Assembly (NCBI GenBank): GCA_021307315.1
Contig: JAJSPD010000001.1
Span: 1-64,000, forward strand
From: Bisporella sp. PMI_857
Taxonomy: Eukaryota > Ascomycota > Leotiomycetes > Helotiales > Helotiaceae
Length of the DNA: 64,000 nucleotides
Direction of reading: 5' to 3'
Translations under genes and position numbers: made by a program
Part shown: positions 58,906 to 64,000 of the stretch, piece after piece
Numbering within the stretch: position 1 is the stretch's first letter
Layout: the number at the start of each line of letters is the position of its first letter
Notes under the pieces: generated by a model
Told to the model about the DNA's origin: nothing
Databases searched by the model: none
The model's input: the letters and a program-made list of their open reading frames with translations, nothing else

Positions 58906-59835
58906 TTGCAGCCTTATCTTCGCAATTTGCCTGTTCGATCCAGCAATGCTCGACTACCAAATGACTGCCGTATGGGTAAGATCAGATCTAGAAGTTCAGA
59001 AGCGAAACCTAGGTAGAGTACGAACAATAGTACTATTTTTATTATTAAAAAATATCTACTTTGAGAAGCGGAGGGATTTGGTTGTAAACGATTAAGGACT
59101 GCAACGTCAAGACCGCACCAAATTATATAATAGTAACCAATTTCCGAGGAGGAGATTCAAAATAGTTTCTTAATAAAAGACAAGAATGAGCCAATGCTAA
59201 GGGATTCTTCAGCCTCAATATATGCATGCAGACCCCGCTTGACCGTCAAATTGAGGCTGACAATGATTTCGAAACTTTTCATCATGCGGGACTGTTCGAT
59301 GCACCTAAGGTTGAGGGCTATCTACCAGTGCGGTAACGTAATTGGGTATACAACCCTCCTCCAAGATTGAACTCGGCATCTTCAAAATGTTGTGCCATCG
59401 GTTCTAAGCCGGAAATAACATCTCAACAACAACTAACCGAGCCTGATAGATAATGAAGATTAATATTCTTTAGATGCTCAAATGGGATTTGAGAGTAAAC
59501 GAATGCAGCGCGGCAAGATTTCGGGGAGTTCAAGAGAACAAAAACACGGAAAACTTGAGAAAGTCTTTTGACGACGCTATTAGTGAAAAAGCAGCAAACG
59601 ATGTAGGGACAATACAGGTAAAAATCCTCGTGGACTGTTATTTGGCGCACTTCTCCTTCAAGCATCTGCTCCCTCGATTGCGTAAAATTGATGTGTAATT
59701 ACCTATGGCGGGCTAGACGACCAAAGCCAATGGTTCCCAAAGCTAATGTTACACATTGCGAAGCTGACGTAAGGCGAAACGTGGAACTTGAGGTATGCTC
59801 TTCCTTCATTAGTTAGGTATCTTATTGACGATCCT
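58906..59835. other. Intergenic between CorA-like pseudogene and ogg1
   Basis: About 930 bases with no credible gene. It contains a perfect 10-base inverted repeat, CAGCCTCAAT at 59210-59219 with ATTGAGGCTG at 59250-59259, of unknown meaning. Frames at 59423-59665 and 59474-59698 are shadows of each other on opposite strands with no motif. Confidence 0.5.
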
Positions 59836-61317
59836 TCATAGCCTTCTGCGCTTTGCTCGCCTGGACCGTGGACTTTCACCGATAACATCGGTTTTGATAT
59901 CCTGCAATACATCACTAACAGAATCTAGAGCATACTCTCTCTTGATCGTGACTTTGGTTTGCACTGTTGTCCTTTCTTCTTGCTTGATCTTTACTTCGTC
60001 AATATCCACCTCAGTCTTAGCTGTCAATCTGGCAGAGAAGGCCTTCAAGTCTGCAGCAAAGAGGACAGAATGAGCCCAGCCAGCCTCCTTTCCCCATAAA
60101 TTTCGAAAATGATCTCCAACAGCATCATACGTTGCCTTAGTCAGACTCTTATGCTTTCCTTTGCCGAATTTATAATCCCTTTGAGCAATTTGCCAAACAT
60201 GAGTATCTACAGGCACACTTTCCCCCCAACCAAGACCCATCAGACAGACACAGTCTGCAACTTTTGGTCCCACTCCTTGCAGTTGGAGAAGAGATTCGTG
60301 GGCTTTGCGGTATCCATCTCTTCCGCCTTCTGATAGTGGTTTCATGTCAATGCCATCAGTAAAAGAGTCCGGATTAGAAAGTGTCTGAAGCCAGTCTGCT
60401 GGTCTGTCTCTGGCCACAATCTGCGCAGTCTTCGCGATGTACCCTGCGCGGTAGCCAAAACCGAGCGCTCTTAGGTGTGACTCGACCCCAGGTCTTGTCA
60501 GAGCCTCAGCAGTTGGAAAGTCATGAAATGCTTGCCCATCAATATGCCCAACCAAAGGTCCGTAATGTAGACAAATATTGCTGACCTGTGAAACCAAATG
60601 TTAGTGAAGTGTGCCGACAGTAAACAGGATTGCATGCCATTTGGGATATCCTTGTTATATTATTGTTGCTACTGCATATAAATGCTACTAAAGCTTCCCA
60701 GGCATCTTGTTTCAATACTAAAGGCGAAATGAAAATTAGCTTGCAACCTTTACTCTGTGTCTGAGCTATTAAAACCCATACGACCAACCCTCACAGATCT
60801 CAGCTAGCTGAGATGTATAATACTCTGAAGGCTTCCTCTCACCTTGAGAATCTGATAATTTCGAGCGGCTGATGTTACTTACTTCTAACTCCGGTAAATT
60901 TCGGGGCTCTCTTTTTGAAATTGGAATCAACTGAAGACCAGTGTTCGTATAGGGCTGTTAGATCCGGTGCGAGGTTGAGATATTGCTTGAGCAATTCTTC
61001 GGTGTCATCCTCAACCTCATCGTCATCAACCATAGATGATTTTGTGGAAGTTGGTGGGGTCACTGGACGTATCACAGGTCGAACAGTCCTATAATGTAGA
61101 TGTGTACTGTCTTGCTTCAAGGAAATAATACGTCCTTGAAGTGCACAAGACCTGCTTGTGATTAACCCCTATTCTCGCCCAAGATCCATACATAAACTTA
61201 CCATTCATCCTGTATTTTTTTCCACCTGAAAGATTGACCACAACGTAAAGTAGTATCAACACAAAGCTCTTTTAAGCTCACAGGAAGCTTTCGCCATTCA
61301 GAGACCCGCGATGCCAT
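59836..61317 (-). CDS. ogg1: 8-oxoguanine DNA glycosylase/AP lyase OGG1
   Basis: Exons 61317-61202, 61151-60883, 60717-60638 and 60585-59836 encode 404 residues. The first, second and fourth exons join in frame with GT-AG introns of 50 and 165 nt, and the third intron (60586-60637, 52 nt) begins GCATGC and ends CACAG. The N-terminal domain has WRKLPVSLKELCVDTTLRCG and QSFRW. The helix-hairpin-helix starts from the conserved AFICSSNNNITRISQM. The catalytic Lys lies in LQGVGPKVADCVCLMGLG (equivalent to human Lys249), and the catalytic Asp is in VPVDTHVWQIAQRDY (equivalent to Asp268). The enzyme removes 8-oxoguanine opposite C and nicks the strand, in base-excision repair in nucleus and possibly mitochondria. 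The basic C-terminal tail (SRRAKRRRL) is a likely nuclear signal. It is divergent from u2af2. Confidence 0.93.
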
Positions 61318-61568
61318 CGTTCCTAAAGTCACTAAGCAAGATCATGGGGCTCAAATACACTTGACGTGACAATTCGCTAGCGAAGTTGAATGTTGATAAC
61401 CCCTGTCGCTTGGCCAGACGCTACGGTAGCCTTGTTGATGGCTGGAGCTAACTTTTTGATCTGCCTCAAAACTCGAAAGCCTCGCTGGGTATACGCATTG
61501 AACTCGGCACAACATCACGAGCTATCACAATCGCAACAGCTTACACATTCGTTGCCTGTGTAGCGACA
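61318..61568. promoter_or_regulatory. Shared divergent promoter of ogg1 and the U2AF large subunit
   Basis: Only 251 bases lie between the two start codons, which point away from each other. Both promoters and both 5' UTRs must fit here. No TATA box or named motif was identified with confidence. Confidence 0.6.
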
Positions 61569-63555
61569 ATGAACGGTGATAGCTATTCATCTAGAGGTAG
61601 GGCCTCAATATCAAGCAAAGCGAAAGCTAGTGGTGCTATTACTGACAATCAAGCATCAACAGATTCTGGTCGGCATGGAGGTTCTTCCAGAGATCACACA
61701 GTTAGTATCAAAGCAATTGAAGATAAATTGTGCGCGCTAATTTATGATAGTCCTCACGCGATGATAGACGAGGCGATCGAGATCGAGGCAGCGACAGACG
61801 GCGTTCGCGCTCCCCACACCGAGGTTCGCGGCCTTCTCGCCGTGATGGCGATGTAGACTCTTATTCTACAAGCCGCGATTATAGAGAGAGAGAACGGGAG
61901 GATAGATATTCTGGCAGGGATCGTCGAGGTGGAGGTGACCGCGGAGGAGACAGGGAGTGGAAACGAGATCGCGCGTCTTCCAGGGACAGACGAGATTCAC
62001 GGAGGGATGACGACAGACCACGAAGAGATAGAGACCTGTTTGATGATAGACGCGGGAGGGGCAGCGGAGGTGGTCGTCGAGATAATAGAGACAGGGTTGA
62101 TCAAGATGACGGGTTCGCAGCGCAACAAGGTCGCAAGAAGAGTCCAAGTCCTCCACCAAAGAAGAAGGAGCCAACTCCGGATCTGACAGATGTTGTCTCG
62201 ATCCTGGACCGTAAGCGACGTTTGACTCAATGGGATATCAAGCCACCGGGATATGAGAACGTTACAGCGGAGCAGGCCAAGTTGTCTGGCATGTTCCCCC
62301 TTCCTGGAGCTCCCAGAACTCAACCAATGGATCCAAGCAAGCTGCAGGCATTCATGGCGCAACCAAGCGGGACGGTTACAAATGCTGCGCTCAAACCATC
62401 AAATTCTCGGCAGGCAAAGCGCCTCCTCGTCCACAACCTTCCTCCCTCGATCAGCGAGGAAGCCATTGTGAACTTCTTCAATCTGCAGCTAAACGGGTTG
62501 AATGTTATCGAAGGATCGGATCCTTGTATTTCGGCACAAATATCAAAGGACAAGTCGTTTGCGCTGCTCGAATTCAAGGCTCCTTCTGATGCGACAGTTG
62601 CTTTAGCTTACACAGGAATATCCATGGATGACAATGATCATATGGTTACGGGAAATAGTTCATCAAATGGTAGTGCATCAGGGCTTAGCATAAGTCGACC
62701 TAAGGACTACATCGTTCCTGCAATTACGGAGGAAACGCCTTACGAGCCAGGGGTGGTTTCCAATGTTGTGGTTGATACACCTAACAAGATTAGCATCTCA
62801 AATATCCCACTTTACCTGACTGAGGAGCAAGTCACCGAGCTGCTTGTGGCGTTTGGAGAACTTAAGACCTTTGTGTTGGTCAAGGATAACGGTACTGAAG
62901 AGTCACGAGTAAGCGAGTTTGAAGTTTGAGGTTAACAGCAGTTACTAACTGGCTTTAGGGCGTTGCATTCTGCGAATATGTTGACGCAAGCGTCACTGAC
63001 ATCGCCGTTGAGGGCCTAAATGGAATGGAACTTGGAGATAAGCACCTGAAGGTTCAGAAAGCTAGCGTTGGGGTCACCCAAGCTTCTGGATTAGAAATGA
63101 GTGTTGGCGCAATGTCCATGCTGGCTGGAACAACATCCACGGAGCTTGAAGGCGGTCGAGTTTTACAATTGCTTAATATGGTCACGGCCGAAGAGCTGAT
63201 TGATAACGAGGAATATGAAGGTAATACCCAACCTTCTCTCGATGAAGTCATATTGACATATGTCCTAGATATTGTGGATGATGTGAAAGAGGAGTGCGGA
63301 AAGTATGGCACAATTCTTGAAATCAAGATTCCGCGGCCCAGTGGCGGCAGCAGGCAATCCAACGGTGTTGGAAAAATCTTTGTCAAATTTGACCATCCTG
63401 AGTCTGCATTGAAAGCTCTACGGTCGTTGGCTGGTAGGAAATTTGCAGATCGCACTGTTGTGGCCACATATTTTTCAGAGGTACGTTCAGCTATCTCAAT
63501 TAGAGACCTTCACTAACTATCAACACAGGAAAATTTCGAAGTCGCTGCTTGGTAG
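61569..63555 (+). CDS. u2af2: U2AF large subunit (polypyrimidine-tract splicing factor)
   Basis: Exons 61569-61596, 61663-61700, 61751-62908, 62959-63220, 63269-63480 and 63529-63555 encode 574 residues. All five introns (66, 50, 50, 48 and 48 nt) are GT-AG and keep the frame. An RS/RD-rich N-terminus is followed by KRRLTQWDIKPPGYENVTAE, typical of the U2AF65 linker that binds U2AF35. RRM1 starts RLLVHNLPPSISEEAIVNFF (about residue 245). RRM2 starts SISNIPLYLTEEQVTELL (about 368). The UHM-type third RRM carries VLQLLNMVTAEEL and ends FSEENFEVAAW. The protein recognises the 3' splice site polypyrimidine tract and recruits U2 snRNP. The tiny first two exons (28 and 38 nt) were placed from splice signals and agree in phase. 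Confidence 0.92.
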
Positions 63556-64000
63556 AAAATCGAGGTGGTTAAAAAGGCGATCTTTCATGTGTAATATGCG
63601 ATGCTGCTAATCTCTTACATGCACTTGGGGGCATCTCGAAAAATTGAGCGCTTGATTTTCCCTCTATAAAATTTGTATTTGTATTTTGCCCGTTTCTGGC
63701 ATTGACTAGGAAAAACGGGTATCTGCCAGAATATTCAAGCTCTGAAGGCTGGTGCTGAGAGTCATCTTGCCCGATCCGAGAAGATCACTCACAGCCACCT
63801 TCATAATGCAGACATAACCTATGATAAATGCAGTAACCGAATAAAATCACGCGAGACTCCATAAACCTAGGGATGTCCTTTCTTGATATACATAGACAAA
63901 CTCAACATGACTTTATCGTGTCGTTCCCTGCGACACAGGATTTGAGTGTCTGTATTATTTGCGAGCCACTCAATCCGATACACATTCTTTTCTTCTTTCA
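63556..64000. other. 3' flank of the U2AF gene
   Basis: About 445 bases to the window edge with no gene recognised. It probably contains the u2af2 3' UTR. Confidence 0.6.

Noticed and set aside
59423..59698. Overlapping opposite-strand frames between the pseudogene and ogg1
   Set aside because: Both frames occupy the same bases on opposite strands and neither has recognisable content.
1..64000. tRNA, rRNA or other structured RNA genes
   Set aside because: I saw no tRNA cloverleaf with B box or any rRNA-like stretch; a covariance-model scan would settle this.

Overview
This is nuclear DNA from a filamentous ascomycete (Pezizomycotina). The signs are many short (about 47-170 nt) GT-AG introns, a giant Leashin/involucrin-repeat septal protein, an Lcl3-type endonuclease with the ascomycete N-terminus, and retroelements that look damaged by repeat-induced point mutation (RIP). 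The style of the Ty1/copia element and of Lcl3 suggests a leotiomycete (Botrytis/Sclerotinia-like), but that is an impression. No database was searched. All exon models were built by eye from splice signals, reading-frame continuity and remembered family motifs.

Layout. 1-2951: the 5' half of a decayed Ty1/copia retrotransposon on the minus strand, running off the left edge. 2952-5914: an AT-saturated Ty3/gypsy relic, also minus, apparently interrupted by the copia element. 5915-7592: gene-poor decayed DNA. 7593-25410 (minus): one gene of about 5,920 codons, probably the Woronin-body tether Leashin. It carries about 45 lysine-rich blocks arranged in several distinct repeat classes. 26170-31546 (minus): a full-length ABCB/MDR transporter in 20 exons. 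34536-36837 (plus): an Flc/TRP-like membrane protein. 37872-39507 (plus): a BTB/POZ gene with a frameshift at a 13-C tract. 40480-45913 (minus): a RecQ helicase of the Sgs1/BLM type. 47677-48511 (minus): Lcl3 nuclease. 49485-50594 (minus): an unrecognised 369-residue protein. 51834-52949 (plus): a secreted, probably GPI-anchored cysteine-containing protein. 55797-58905 (minus): a decayed CorA-like pseudogene. 59836-61317 (minus): OGG1 8-oxoguanine glycosylase. 61569-63555 (plus): the U2AF large subunit, divergent from ogg1.

The genes do not form a pathway cluster. Two are genome-maintenance genes (sgs1, ogg1), one is splicing (U2AF), two are membrane proteins (ABCB, Flc), and one is cell architecture (Leashin). 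The most interesting material is the internal repeat architecture of the giant protein, the micro-exons of the ABC transporter, the homopolymer frameshift in the BTB gene, the C-to-T nonsense pattern in the CorA-like pseudogene, and the nested, unevenly mutated retroelements at the left end.
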